A stretch of DNA of 64,000 nucleotides from Methanosarcina sp. UBA289 (GCA_002496565.1 DAKJ01000018.1:455772-519771), one strand, 5' to 3'. Counted from the first letter of the stretch, positions 7,770-17,389 are shown. The notes: a model not told the origin generated them from the letters alone. A program made the numbers and translations.

Positions 7770-8630
7770 ACGCCGGAAGAACAGAACTTTATGAATATTT
7801 AAAGGGATAATGAGTTATAAAGAATATGGAAAAACTTGAATTTCTAGGAGAAAGAGGCTCAAATCTCTGAAATGAAAAAGGTTAAGTTTTCAAATGAAAA
7901 AAGTTAATTTTTTGAAATAAAAAGAATTTTAAGATTTTAATAAAAGAAAATTACTGCTTCTAGAAGATTGTGTAGATAATCAGCAGGCTGAAAAAACAAC
8001 TCGTGGCTATCTAAATATCGCGGCTATCTAACCGCGGGAAATGCTGAATACACGGATATCTTACCCATACACTCTTTCATTTTTTCGGTCTATAGATGTT
8101 TCCAGATTACTTCATGCTTTTACAACAACAAAGGCATAGAAAAGATCAATATAATCTCTAAAAAAGAAAAGGTTTAGGCCAAAAACTACTGTCTTCCTCC
8201 TTTTTCCGAGTTTTCCATGTCCCCAGTGATTTATCTGCCTTTTGACGTATAAGTAAAAGAATTCTGGTTTGAACTAGAGCTATAGTTTTGAAAAATGAAT
8301 AACTATAACCAAAAGCTTTTTACTCCTATTTAGAAGGAAGGGGGAGTTAATGACTTATAAAAACAAAACAAGGATAAAAGGAGTCTTAAGTCCATGGTAG
8401 GTGGCTAAGGCTTACATCATATTTCCACTATATAAGTTGAAAAATAAGATTCAAAGCTCCATACATAGAAAACCGTTATTCACGTAGAATATAATATATT
8501 TAATAGAGTATTAATCGAGGAGTGAGCTCATAAAAAACCAAGACTATAAGCCAGAAGACTTTTTAAAATTGAAATTCAAGCATAAATATTTCAAGCTTTT
8601 TTATATTTACAAAAATAGAAGTTAAAAAAA

Positions 8631-8664
8631 TAGGAAATTTGCCTGTAATAGGAAATTTACCTGT
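8631..8664. repeat. Short direct repeat, two 18-bp periods
   Basis: TAGGAAATTTGCCTGT and TAGGAAATTTACCTGT lie 18 bp apart just downstream of the ABC-2 permease stop. The function is unknown. Confidence 0.45.
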
Positions 8665-8728
8665 TAGACAGACGATCATAGTAATTACAGGACAAAAATT
8701 AAAAAGAAATAAGCAAAACTGAGCGTGC

Positions 8729-9562
8729 TTATATATCCACTTTATTAAACCTCCACAACGCAGTAGATAGCATTGCAAGGGCGAAGATAGTTAGACCCAA
8801 GAAACAGAAACCTATGTCGGCCGTTGTGTAAATATAATGAATTCCCATTACAGAGAAATCAGTCCCTAAAGCAAAATAGCGAATACCATTTGCTAGCAGG
8901 GTCAGCGGGTTAAACATTGAGAGAAACCTGAGGATGGAAGGGAAAGAGTTGATAGGATAAAGGGCACTACTTATAAAGAAAATGGGCATACTAAGCAAGG
9001 TAAGAATCGACTGCATTCCTTCAGGATTTTCAATGGTAATTGCAATAGAGCCTGATAGAAAAAGGAAGCCAAGAGTAAAGGTTGCTACCAGTAGCATGAT
9101 GCCCACTATTGAGAAAAGAGTTTGAGTAAGAGTATATCCATTGAAGAAATCCATTCCTAGAAGTTTTCCGAACCCGATTATTATAAAAGTTTGAATAAAA
9201 GCCTTAGTCACAGCTGAAAGTCCAATCCCAAGAATGATATGAAACCTGGGAACCGGACTTGCAAGAGTTTCCCTCAATAAGCTGAATTTTTTATCAAACA
9301 TAAGGGTAGTGCCCCCAAACAGACTGCTGAATAGCACATCCATTGCAATTATTCCCGCACCCATATAAGAGAAGTAGTTGACTACAGGGACACCAGATAC
9401 GTTTGGAATAAGTGAAGTTAGTTGATCAAAACTGTCTGACATAGCAAGCCCGAAAAATGCTAGCCACATAATAGGTTGGACTAGTGAAGTGAAGAGAACA
9501 GATTTGAATCTAAAGAATTTAACCATCTCTCTCCAGTATATTGCACGAAACTCGAAGTTCAT
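8729..9562 (-). CDS. ABC-2 type transporter permease (DrrB-like)
   Basis: 277-residue integral membrane protein of the ABC-2/DrrB family with about six membrane segments (for example FTSLVQPIMWLAFFGLAMS, TLFSIVGIMLLVATFTLGF, IYTTADIGFCFLGLTIFAL). It contains the family pattern FDKKFSLLRETLASPVPRF after the second segment and PEGMQSILTLLSMPIFFISSALYP before the fifth. Its ATG overlaps the stop codon of the ATPase gene by four bases (ATGA at 9559-9562), so the two are translationally coupled. By homology it forms the channel of a drug, lipid or polysaccharide exporter; the substrate is unknown. Confidence 0.92.
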   Translation of the reverse strand: MNFEFRAIYWREMVKFFRFKSVLFTSLVQPIMWLAFFGLAMSDSFDQLTSLIPNVSGVPVVNYFSYMGAGIIAMDVLFSSLFGGTTLMFDKKFSLLRETLASPVPRFHIILGIGLSAVTKAFIQTFIIIGFGKLLGMDFFNGYTLTQTLFSIVGIMLLVATFTLGFLFLSGSIAITIENPEGMQSILTLLSMPIFFISSALYPINSFPSILRFLSMFNPLTLLANGIRYFALGTDFSVMGIHYIYTTADIGFCFLGLTIFALAMLSTALWRFNKVDI

Positions 9563-10548
9563 TTCGAGACCACCTCTAATTCCACTTCTTTTTCTTTTTC
9601 GATTTCATCTCCTTCTCTTAACCCATGCCCGGTGTAATGAACAAAAACGTCATCCATAGATGGTTTTTTAATATTTACGATTATAATTTCTATTCCCTCT
9701 CTTCGAATTATCTCCATAATTTGAGGAAGTACGTGAGTGACATCTTCATTAATCATGACTCTCAAGGACTTTGTATCTTCTGTGATGCTTTTTACCGAGC
9801 TGAGTGACTTTAAAACCTCCGCAGCAAGCTTATTGTCACTAGTTTCCAGATAAATAAGGTCTTTACCAAGTTTATTCTTTAATTCATCCGAGTTTCCAGT
9901 TACGATTATTTTTCCATGATCAATTATGCTTATTCTGTCACTCAATTGGTCTGCTTCTTCCATATAGTGTGTTGTCAGAAATATAGTAGTGCCTTCTCTC
10001 TTAATCTCTCTAAGGTACTCCCACATTCTCATTCTCGTCTGAATATCGAATCCTACAGTTGGCTCATCAAGGAAGAGGACAGCTGGTTTTGTCATCAATC
10101 CTCTTGCAAGCTCAAGTCTTCGCTTCATACCACCGCTCAGATTTTTTACCAGAGTATCCCTTTTACTTTCCAGATCTGTCAGTTTTAAGAGTTCATTGAT
10201 TCGTTCTTTTCTTTCTTTTTTTGACATGGAATATATTTTACCATGATACTCCAGATTTTCGGATACGGTCATTTCATGATCAATACAAAGCATCTGGAAA
10301 ACAATACCTATTGATCTTCTTACGGAATCTGATTCTTTTGCGACATCATATCCATTAACTCTGGCTTCGCCTCTCTGTATCTTCTTCAGTGTAGTAAGAA
10401 TATTAATTACAGTACTCTTCCCAGCTCCATTTGGGCCAAGAAATGAGAAAATTTCTCCCTGTTTTACAGTAAAACTGATATTGTCAACAGCTTTTATAGA
10501 ACCATATGAATGCTCAAGATTATTTACTTCTATGACGTTTCCGGTCAT
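9559..10548 (-). CDS. ABC transporter ATP-binding protein (DrrA-like)
   Basis: 329 residues. Walker A GPNGAGKST, Q-loop region GIVFQ, signature LSGGMKRRLELARGL, Walker B VLFLDEPTVGFD and switch His in LTTHYMEEADQL are all intact, so it should be active. After the ABC core (about 1-225) comes the DUF4162-like C-terminal domain found in DrrA proteins, here with an extended acidic tail (EGDEIEKEKEVELEVVSK). GGAGAGGGG about 12 bases upstream of the ATG serves as ribosome binding site. It forms a two-gene operon with the permease 8729..9562. Confidence 0.93.
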   Translation of the reverse strand: MTGNVIEVNNLEHSYGSIKAVDNISFTVKQGEIFSFLGPNGAGKSTVINILTTLKKIQRGEARVNGYDVAKESDSVRRSIGIVFQMLCIDHEMTVSENLEYHGKIYSMSKKERKERINELLKLTDLESKRDTLVKNLSGGMKRRLELARGLMTKPAVLFLDEPTVGFDIQTRMRMWEYLREIKREGTTIFLTTHYMEEADQLSDRISIIDHGKIIVTGNSDELKNKLGKDLIYLETSDNKLAAEVLKSLSSVKSITEDTKSLRVMINEDVTHVLPQIMEIIRREGIEIIIVNIKKPSMDDVFVHYTGHGLREGDEIEKEKEVELEVVSK

Positions 10549-11382
10549 TCGTAAATCAACCCCTCTCCTCTACCGTATCGGATCACTCCCATGTACTAGA
10601 TCCCAATATTAAACCCCTATATTGAAAGAGTATGGATTTAGTAAGTAATATGTTGAAAACTATTAAGTTTGGATAAATATCTTGATAGTTTTACACAAGT
10701 AGTTATGCCTCAGATGCTTTATATAAATAGGAAATAAAGTTTCTAAACTAACCTATGAGAACTCTTTATTTTTAGTTTAAAGATATTTAAAATGCTTGAC
10801 AAATTGTACAATTTAATCTTGAATAATGAGTGGGAATTATTGAAAAAATATACACATACTTTTTCTATATTTTCCTCGAATAAGAAGGATGTACTTGCTT
10901 TTTCAGAATTGATCAATAGCTCATGTACATGCCCCGGTCTCGATTATTGAATATATCCCCAATAGCTTCTCTTTCTTTTGCAGTTATAATAATAACTTTT
11001 TATTACATAGAGAATAAAAGATAAAAGAATATAAAAAAGATATCTTTATATTATGGTATTTACTTTGAAATAATCGTAAATTAAACTAAAACTAGACCTA
11101 GTAGAAAAGATATAAAACTCTTGGTTGATGTCGTTTCTTTAAGGAGAAGATTTCTCATTATAGGAATTATTTGTCCATTTTAAGGGCTAATAGCATTTTT
11201 TCACATAAATATTTCTACCTCAAATACTTTCTATTGAGATTTTAATTAATAACAGATAGAAGAATGATTTACCGCAAAATAATTCTGAAAAACTTAAATT
11301 TATATCCTATTAATCTTTATTATAGTTTATTTAAATTAATAAAGACTATTTTTATTGAGATTTTTTGCGCAAAGGAGATACT
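10549..11382. other. Intergenic region, promoter of the DUF1059 gene at its right end
   Basis: 830 bp of AT-rich DNA with no gene seen on either strand. AATTTATATCC near 11300 is a plausible TATA box for the small gene at 11383; the leftward ABC operon is presumably transcribed from its left end. Confidence 0.35.
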
Positions 11383-11592
11383 ATGAAGATAATAAAATGT
11401 GGCGATCTGGGGTTTAAGTGTAACTTTATGGCTGCTGGAAATGAACTAGAAGAAGTTGAAAATGCTATATTCGATCATATAGAAAAAGAGCATAAAAAAG
11501 AGTTTCAGAGTATGTCTGAAGATGACATTCTTCATCTGAAACACCGAATATCAACTCTTCTGGGAAGAAGTTGTGGCTGTGGAGCTCTGTGA
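11383..11592 (+). CDS. DUF1059 family small protein
   Basis: 69 residues. It matches the DUF1059 pattern: KIIKCGDLGFKCNFMAAGN at the N-terminus, then an amphipathic stretch ending in VENAIFDHIEKEH, which places a Cys pair near the start with a conserved His-rich helix. The usual family ends soon after the helix; this one continues with a tail that ends in a Cys cluster (SCGCGAL). The frame is open from a TTG at 11365, but AAAGGAG (11371-11377) sits six bases before the ATG at 11383, which decides the start. The function of the family is unknown; metal or redox binding is plausible from the cysteines. Confidence 0.8.
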   Translation: MKIIKCGDLGFKCNFMAAGNELEEVENAIFDHIEKEHKKEFQSMSEDDILHLKHRISTLLGRSCGCGAL

Positions 11593-12647
11593 TACGAATA
11601 ACACACGAGATTATACTTTGAAAAACGGAAGTTTATCCGTGGTCTCTAGGTAAACTTTCTTTACATCTTTTTTATTAATTAAGAATTTTACTCTAAAGAA
11701 AGTTAATTAGAAAGAGTGAAATAGGAGTTGATTGAGACAAAACAGTTTGAATAAATCATTTTTGAATAGTTCAAGGATTCAATAATGAATTAATTTCAAA
11801 TCTTATGTCATTAACTCAAAATCCAGATATAGTAATTAAGCAGCGCAGCGAAGCTTTCGATAAAAGCATAATAAGGAGATTTTAGTTCAAAGAAGAGAAA
11901 AGACCAGAGAGCATTAAGGACTAACTGAATTCGAAAATAAGCATCCCTACTTTGACTTCCTATTCTTGCAGCCCTTTCACCCAGACCAGATAAAATGAAA
12001 TTCCCATAAGTGTCTAGAGTATAACCCAGATCGGAAAGAAAACCTGAGAGGAAGGGTTAAAGACCGGCTTTTCCAGCAAAAGATACCAGTCCTTAAGAGA
12101 CGATACTGTAAATATCGAACCTATTTCCCCTGCAAACTAGCAGAGCAATACAGAAACCAGGAGCTTGAACAGATTAACTCTTTGAACCATACCACAGACC
12201 CAGAAAATTATCCTTTACTCCAATTGTTATTAATATTGAGCCTATCCCAAAACTTAAAATTTGCTTCTTCGGTTTCCACATTTTAAGTGATCAATCGAGC
12301 TTCAAATCATGGAAGTAATCCAGGATAATTCTGATAATTGAGAATGAAAATGGGTTTTGGGATGAGCTCATTAAGTATTAATATTAAGGTTGAAAAAACT
12401 TAAAATCTTTATTCCTATATTTTATAACATTTTTGCATATACACACTGCCGGAAAGAAAAGACTCAAATTGTATTAACAAATCTACTCCTTTTGGAATTA
12501 GCTAATGAGCTTTATATGCATGAGATTAGAAATATACTCAACAACTTGGGAAGGGGCCCAAAATATTTATAAAGTTGGTGCAATTTACTAGATTAATTAA
12601 CATTATTTAAAGAACAATTTTCAGAATGTACATACTGTTTGCGAAGC
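11593..12647. other. Intergenic region with decayed coding sequence
   Basis: More than 1 kb between the DUF1059 gene and glnA. Apart from the startless open frame at 11999..12286 nothing gene-like is seen. A 13-bp motif GGAAGTAATCCAG at 12311-12323 recurs at 14735-14747 upstream of the glutamate synthase operon. Confidence 0.4.
11999..12286 (+). pseudogene. Startless 95-codon open frame, unrecognised gene relic
   Basis: The frame is open between TGA at 11996 and TAA at 12284 but contains no usable start codon context. The composition is protein-like, with a basic stretch KDRLFQQKIPVLKRRYCKY followed by AEQYRNQELEQIN. It probably is the remains of a gene whose 5' end has decayed, perhaps a mobile-element protein. 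No family can be named. Confidence 0.35.
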
Positions 12648-12679
12648 TATATATAATATTAAATAGGTAAAAGGATACC
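12648..12679 (+). promoter_or_regulatory. glnA promoter with NrpR operator GGTA-N6-TACC
   Basis: A TATA box (TATATATAAT, 12648-12657) is followed 18 bases on by GGTAAAAGGATACC (12666-12679), a perfect match to GGTA-N6-TACC, the operator of the methanogen nitrogen repressor NrpR. The operator overlaps the expected transcription start, so NrpR would block initiation when nitrogen is ample. The glnA ATG is 26 bp downstream. Confidence 0.85.
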
Positions 12680-12704
12680 TAGTGCTCGATAGGATGGGAA
12701 TCAA

Positions 12705-14048
12705 ATGGTGCAGATAAAGAAGTGTATAACCAAAGAAGATGTAATAGAAACTGTAAATGAGAGAGACGTAAAGTTTATCCGGACTCAGTTTACGGATACA
12801 CTAGGCATCATCAAAAGTTGGGCAATTCCTGTTGAACAGTTGGAAGAAGCTTTCGAAAGCGGGGTAATGTTTGACGGATCTTCGATCCAAGGCTTTACAA
12901 AGATTGAAGAATCGGACATGAAACTTGTGCTTGACCCGTCTACTTTCAGGATTCTTCCCTGGAGACCTGCAGCCGGTGCAGTAGCCAGGATCCTTGGAGA
13001 CGTGTATCTTCCAGACGGCCGGCCGTTTGAAGGAGACCCCAGATACGTTCTTAAGAGCGCAATCAGAGAGGCCGAAAAAATGGGGTACTCAATGAATGTA
13101 GGTCCGGAACTAGAATTTTTCCTCTTCAAACTTGACGCAAACGGAAATCCGACCACAGAACTTACGGATCAGGGAGGATACTTCGATTTCTCACCCCTTG
13201 ACCGTGCCCAGGATGTACGTAGAGATATTGACTATGCTCTCGAGCATATGGGATTCCAGATAGAAGCCTCTCACCATGAGGTCGCACCTTCTCAGCATGA
13301 GATTGACTTTAGATTCGGGGATGTACTGAGTACTGCAGACAATGTTATAACTTTCAAATATGTGGTAAAATCAATTGCATATCACAAAGGATATTATGCC
13401 ACCTTTATGCCGAAACCCCTCTTCGGGGTAAACGGCTCAGGCATGCATACAAATCAGTCTCTTTTCAAGGATGGCAAGAATGCATTCTATGATCCAGATA
13501 CTACAAATCAGCTTTCTCAAGAAGCAATGTACTATATTGGTGGCCTGTTGAAACATATTAAGGAATTTGCAGCCATTACAAATCCGGTTGTTAACTCCTA
13601 TAAAAGAATTGTACCAGGGTATGAGGCACCAGTTTACCTCACATGGTCTGCAAAGAACAGAAGTTCATTGATCCGCATTCCTGCAACCCGTGGTAATGGG
13701 ACAAGAGTTGAACTAAGATGCCCAGACCCGGCATGTAACCCTTATCTTGCCTTTGCCCTGATGCTCAGAGCTGGACTTGATGGGATAAAGAACAAGATTG
13801 ATCCTGGAGGGCAGACTAACATGAACATATTCCATCTTACGGAGAAAGAGCGAGAGGAAAAAGGTATTTGTTCCTTGCCCGCAGACCTTAAAGCGGCAAT
13901 TGATGAAATGAGAGGCAGCAAATTCGTAAAAGAAGTGCTTGGAGAACACGTTTTTAATCATTACCTCTGTGCCAAAGAGATGGAATGGAACGAATACAAA
14001 GCAATCGTTCATCCGTGGGAACTTGAGAAATATCTGCATATGCTGTAA
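12705..14048 (+). CDS. glnA: Glutamine synthetase, type I alpha
   Basis: Makes glutamine from glutamate, ammonia and ATP in the cytoplasm; the entry point of nitrogen assimilation. 447 residues, the normal GSI-alpha length. Visible are MFDGSSIQGF, the metal-site stretch GPELEFFLF, the substrate loop NGSGMHTNQS, and RIPATRGNGTRVELRCPDPACNPYLAF. At the place where GSI-beta enzymes carry the adenylylated Tyr (NLYDLP) this protein reads KGICSLP, so control by adenylylation is not expected; archaeal GSI-alpha enzymes are instead modulated by GlnK, 2-oxoglutarate and small proteins. Transcription should be under NrpR (see 12648..12679). The downstream glutamate synthase operon completes the GS/GOGAT route. 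Confidence 0.97.
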   Translation: MVQIKKCITKEDVIETVNERDVKFIRTQFTDTLGIIKSWAIPVEQLEEAFESGVMFDGSSIQGFTKIEESDMKLVLDPSTFRILPWRPAAGAVARILGDVYLPDGRPFEGDPRYVLKSAIREAEKMGYSMNVGPELEFFLFKLDANGNPTTELTDQGGYFDFSPLDRAQDVRRDIDYALEHMGFQIEASHHEVAPSQHEIDFRFGDVLSTADNVITFKYVVKSIAYHKGYYATFMPKPLFGVNGSGMHTNQSLFKDGKNAFYDPDTTNQLSQEAMYYIGGLLKHIKEFAAITNPVVNSYKRIVPGYEAPVYLTWSAKNRSSLIRIPATRGNGTRVELRCPDPACNPYLAFALMLRAGLDGIKNKIDPGGQTNMNIFHLTEKEREEKGICSLPADLKAAIDEMRGSKFVKEVLGEHVFNHYLCAKEMEWNEYKAIVHPWELEKYLHML

Positions 14049-14086
14049 GCATACAAAAAATCTTAAAACCTACACAAATATGGAAA

Positions 14087-14117
14087 AATCTACTTTGATA
14101 AAATTAAAAAGTAGATT
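14087..14117 (+). terminator. Inverted repeat after glnA
   Basis: AATCTACTTT (14087-14096) is complementary to AAAGTAGATT (14108-14117). It is the first of two hairpins that follow the glnA stop. Confidence 0.5.
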
Positions 14118-14126
14118 CGTTCAGAA

Positions 14127-14151
14127 GACACGCCTTTTCCTGAGGCGTGTC
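14127..14151 (+). terminator. GC-rich hairpin after glnA
   Basis: GACACGCCT / AGGCGTGTC forms a 9-bp perfect stem with a seven-base loop, followed by T-containing DNA. It is the likely terminator or 3'-end stabiliser of the glnA transcript. Confidence 0.65.
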
Positions 14152-14823
14152 CAGATTTTAGAAAAAGAACCCAGTAAATTAAATAAGAACTTTCTGATTC
14201 AAGCTGTTAATTCCGTAGAAATTTCTTTATTTTCTCTCAAAATTGACGCCTAAAGATTATTAATGTAAAAATACTTTCCTTGTCAATTCCAATATTCAAT
14301 AGCATTACTTTTTTTCAAAAGGATTTACTGGATAGATATTGCAAGGAAATATCAAAGAAGGCCTGAAGGGGACAAAGGAGTAATCTGTTAAAAGTTAATG
14401 TCAAAAAATGTAGAAGAAAAGAGAAAAAATTAAAAGGTTAAAACGTCATGCTTAGAAAAATTATCTAAAGAACTCTTAACCGGATAAAAGAAACGTATAT
14501 ATATTGTCAAATAGGTACTAAATTACTTATTTCCCTTAGTGACGACCCTCTCAATGTATGTAAATAAAATAAAACCATGTATGGAAGCGTTCTATTCACT
14601 CACATTAATTAGATAATATAGATGAGACAAATTCGGATAAAGATTCTTAAATTATAGAAATTGATAAAGATTACCCCTTAAACCCAGTATATCAGCTGGC
14701 AAGTTTTTTGACCTAATTCTCAAAAATGAGCCACGGAAGTAATCCAGAAAATACCGATGGATACAGGAAATTACTGATTAAATTATATTACATTCATTCC
14801 TATCCGTTTTTAGAGTGATCAAA
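14152..14823 (+). other. Intergenic region and probable long leader of the glutamate synthase operon
   Basis: There is no protein gene between glnA and the glutamate synthase operon. The only promoter-like signal recognised is at 14496-14527, about 300 bp before the first start codon, so the mRNA would have a long leader, or a separate small RNA lies here. Confidence 0.45.
14496..14527 (+). promoter_or_regulatory. Promoter with near-match NrpR operator
   Basis: A TATA box at 14496-14505 is followed by GGTA-CTAAAT-TACT (14514-14527), one base from the GGTA-N6-TACC consensus. The distance from TATA start to GGTA is 18 bases, the same as at glnA, and both are preceded by AAATA. This points to shared nitrogen control of the downstream transcript. 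Confidence 0.6.
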
Positions 14824-15876
14824 ATGTGTGGAATAATAGGCTTTATAGACCGAACAAAGTCCAAAATGGACGGGTCGAGCATAAAAGCCGCCCTCAGCCT
14901 CATGAATGAAAGAGGTAGTGGAGACGGGGCAGGCTATGCTGCATACGGAATTTATCCAGAGTATGCAGATTACTATGCTCTTCATGTTTTCTTTGACAAT
15001 CTAGGTGAACCAAAAAAGAAGGTTGATGAACTTCTCCAGCAAATGGGAGAAATTGTTCACCAGGAAGAAATCCCCACAACCCCGCAGCCTGGCATAAAGA
15101 AAGTACACATCCCATGGAGATATTTCTTTAAGCCTTCAGAAGACCTGATGGCAGGAAGAATGGCTTCTGAAAACGATGTTGTCACTTACATAGTCATGGA
15201 AGTAAATGCCAATGTAAAAGGGGCTACAATCTTTTCTTCCGGGAAAAATATGGGAGTCTTCAAAGCTTCTGGCTGGCCCGAAGATGTGGCAAACTTCTAC
15301 AGGATTGAAGATTACAAGGGATACATCTGGCTTGGTCACAACCGTTATCCCACAAATACCCCGGGTTGGTGGGGAGGCGCTCATCCTTTCAACCTGCTTA
15401 ACTGGTCAGTAGTACATAATGGAGAAATAACCTCATATGGTACAAACCAGCGTTATGTCGAAGGATACGGATACAATTGCTCCCTGTTCACTGATACCGA
15501 GGTTGTAGCCTATTTGTTTGACTTACTTGGTAGACAGCATGGACTTTCGCATGAAATGGTTGTCAAGGCTCTTGCTCCGCCTTTCTGGGATGAAATAGAC
15601 AGGATGCCTGCAAAAGAAGCAGAGTTGAACAAGGCAGTTCGCCTTACCTACGGACCCGCTCTAATGAATGGACCCTTTGCAATTGTAGTCGGGACAGAGA
15701 ATGGTATTGTTGGCTTTACTGACAGGATTAAACTTCGTCCTCTGGTAGTTGGTGAGAACGGGAACCGGCTCTACATATCCAGCGAAGAAGCCGCAATAAG
15801 AGTATATGACCCCGAAGTCAAGACCATATACACCCCTAGGGCAGGAGAACCAATTATAGGGAGGTTTATTGAATGA
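14824..15876 (+). CDS. Glutamate synthase, glutamine amidotransferase (GltB1-like) subunit
   Basis: Class II (Ntn) glutamine amidotransferase domain that in bacterial GltB is the N-terminal third; here it is a separate archaeal subunit of 350 residues. It releases ammonia from glutamine for the synthase subunit. The ATG at 14824 is chosen because it puts Cys at position 2 (MCGIIGF), the catalytic nucleophile exposed after Met removal; a frame open from GTG 14815 would bury it. Other family signatures are LGHNRYPTNTPG, HPFNLLNWSVVHNGEI and the D-T-E of FTDTEVVAYLF. Its stop overlaps the next start by four bases (ATGA), giving translational coupling. Confidence 0.93.
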   Translation: MCGIIGFIDRTKSKMDGSSIKAALSLMNERGSGDGAGYAAYGIYPEYADYYALHVFFDNLGEPKKKVDELLQQMGEIVHQEEIPTTPQPGIKKVHIPWRYFFKPSEDLMAGRMASENDVVTYIVMEVNANVKGATIFSSGKNMGVFKASGWPEDVANFYRIEDYKGYIWLGHNRYPTNTPGWWGGAHPFNLLNWSVVHNGEITSYGTNQRYVEGYGYNCSLFTDTEVVAYLFDLLGRQHGLSHEMVVKALAPPFWDEIDRMPAKEAELNKAVRLTYGPALMNGPFAIVVGTENGIVGFTDRIKLRPLVVGENGNRLYISSEEAAIRVYDPEVKTIYTPRAGEPIIGRFIE

Positions 15877-17384
15877 CGCTTGGAAGTGTGCCCCCAAAAT
15901 TTAAGGTCGATATCGATCGCTACCAGTGTATGGACTGCGGACGCTGTATTGAAAACTGTTCCTACGGTGTGTACAGAAGGGAAGGCAACAAAATCCTCAT
16001 AGAATCAAGGAAATGTACAGGCTGCCTTCGCTGTGTTTCCATGTGTCCCAGGGACGCAATCATGCTTACGGAAAAACCTGTAGATTACCGTAGCCACCCT
16101 CTCTGGACCAGAGAGGCAAGAGAGGATATTATTAAACAGGCCCGCAGTGGAAAAATTATCCTTTCAGGAATGGGAAACGCCAGGGATTTGCCAGTTGTCT
16201 ATGACCACCTTCTTCTTGACGCCTGTCAGGTCACAAACCCAAGCATTGACCCCCTGAGAGAACCTATGGAACTCAGGACTTACATAGGAAAGAAGCCATC
16301 CAAGCTCAAATTCAAGAAGACTGAGAGTGGAGACGTAGAACTGGAAACAAAACTCGCTCCAAACCTCAAGCTTAATACTCCGATAATGATTGGGCATATG
16401 AGTTTCGGAGCTATTAGCCTCAACGCCCAACTCAGTATGGCAAAGGCCGTAACAGAACTCGGAACTTATATGGGAACAGGAGAGGGAGGGCTCCATGAAG
16501 CTCTTTATCCTTATCAGGACCACATGATTGTCCAGGTTGCATCAGGCCGGTTTGGTGTAAACATTGATTATCTTGAAAGAGGCGCTGCCATTGAAATCAA
16601 GATTGGCCAGGGGGCAAAACCAGGTATAGGTGGACATCTGCCTGGAGAGAAAGTAAGTGAAGAAGTCTCAAAGACTCGCATGATCCCTGTTGGCAGTGAT
16701 GCGATTAGTCCAGCACCTCATCATGATATTTACAGTATTGAAGACCTTGTTCAGCTCATTAGAAGCCTGAAAGAAGCAACCGAATGGAAGAAACCGGTCT
16801 TCGTTAAGATTGCAGCCGTGCATAACGTGGCTCCAATTGCTGCTGGTATTGCCCGCTCTTCTGCAGATGCGGTAGTGATTGATGGATTCCGCGGCGGGAC
16901 TGGCGCAGCTCCCAAGGTCTTTAGGGACAATGTGGGAATTCCGATTGAAGTTGCAATCGCAAGCGTTGATCAGAAACTCAGAGAACAGGGCGTAAGAAAT
17001 GAAATATCAATTATTGCAAGTGGCGGAATAAGGAACAGTGCAGACCTTGCCAAGTCAATTGCTCTCGGAGCAGATGCTGTTAATATCGGGACTGCTGCCC
17101 TTGTTGCTCTGGGCTGTAGAGTCTGCGGCAATTGCTACAGAAACCTTTGCCCGTGGGGTATTGCTACCCAGCGTCCAGATCTTGTGAGCAGGCTTGATCC
17201 TGAGAGAGGAGCAGTTCAGGTCTCAAATCTTATTAAGGGCTGGACTTACGAACTCAGTGAACTTATGGGTGCTGCGGGAATCAATAGTATAGAAAGTCTG
17301 CGTGGCAATAGAGACCGCCTGCGTGGATATATGCTGGATGAAGGAATGCTTAAAATCCTGGATGTACTGCCAGCAGGAGCCTGA
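15873..17384 (+). CDS. gltB: Glutamate synthase, FMN/Fe-S synthase (GltB2-like) subunit with ferredoxin domain
   Basis: 503-residue central subunit that makes glutamate from 2-oxoglutarate and channelled ammonia using FMN. The N-terminus carries two [4Fe-4S] ferredoxin motifs (CMDCGRCIENC and CTGCLRCVSMC), an archaeal feature. The FMN barrel follows (about 100-480), with MIGHMSFGAISLNA, GTGEGG, IKIGQGAKPGIGGHLPG and FRGGTGAAP, then the Cys cluster CRVCGNCYRNLCPWGIATQ for the Fe-S centre next to FMN. It is coupled to the amidotransferase gene by a 4-bp overlap and lies five bases before the GXGXG subunit gene. Electrons probably enter through the ferredoxin domain from the FrhB-like protein at 18140..19174. 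Confidence 0.95.
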   Translation: MTLGSVPPKFKVDIDRYQCMDCGRCIENCSYGVYRREGNKILIESRKCTGCLRCVSMCPRDAIMLTEKPVDYRSHPLWTREAREDIIKQARSGKIILSGMGNARDLPVVYDHLLLDACQVTNPSIDPLREPMELRTYIGKKPSKLKFKKTESGDVELETKLAPNLKLNTPIMIGHMSFGAISLNAQLSMAKAVTELGTYMGTGEGGLHEALYPYQDHMIVQVASGRFGVNIDYLERGAAIEIKIGQGAKPGIGGHLPGEKVSEEVSKTRMIPVGSDAISPAPHHDIYSIEDLVQLIRSLKEATEWKKPVFVKIAAVHNVAPIAAGIARSSADAVVIDGFRGGTGAAPKVFRDNVGIPIEVAIASVDQKLREQGVRNEISIIASGGIRNSADLAKSIALGADAVNIGTAALVALGCRVCGNCYRNLCPWGIATQRPDLVSRLDPERGAVQVSNLIKGWTYELSELMGAAGINSIESLRGNRDRLRGYMLDEGMLKILDVLPAGA

Positions 17385-17389
17385 TTGAG

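Larger units (their letters stand above)
6680..8728. other. Long AT-rich region without convincing genes
   Basis: About 2 kb with frequent stops in all frames. A 76-codon leftward ORF at 7066..7296 has no ribosome binding site or recognisable family. What can be supported is structural: a palindrome (7480-7495), a terminator-like hairpin (7581-7631), a 12-bp inverted repeat (7736-7769) and a short direct repeat (8631-8664). The rest may be decayed mobile or accessory DNA. Confidence 0.4.

Noticed and set aside
12390..12572. 60-codon frame upstream of glnA
   Set aside because: No start context and low-complexity composition; overlaps the promoter approach region of glnA.
13939..14253. 104-codon frame overlapping the end of glnA
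   Set aside because: Lies in another frame of glnA and across its terminator hairpins; a shadow of a real gene.
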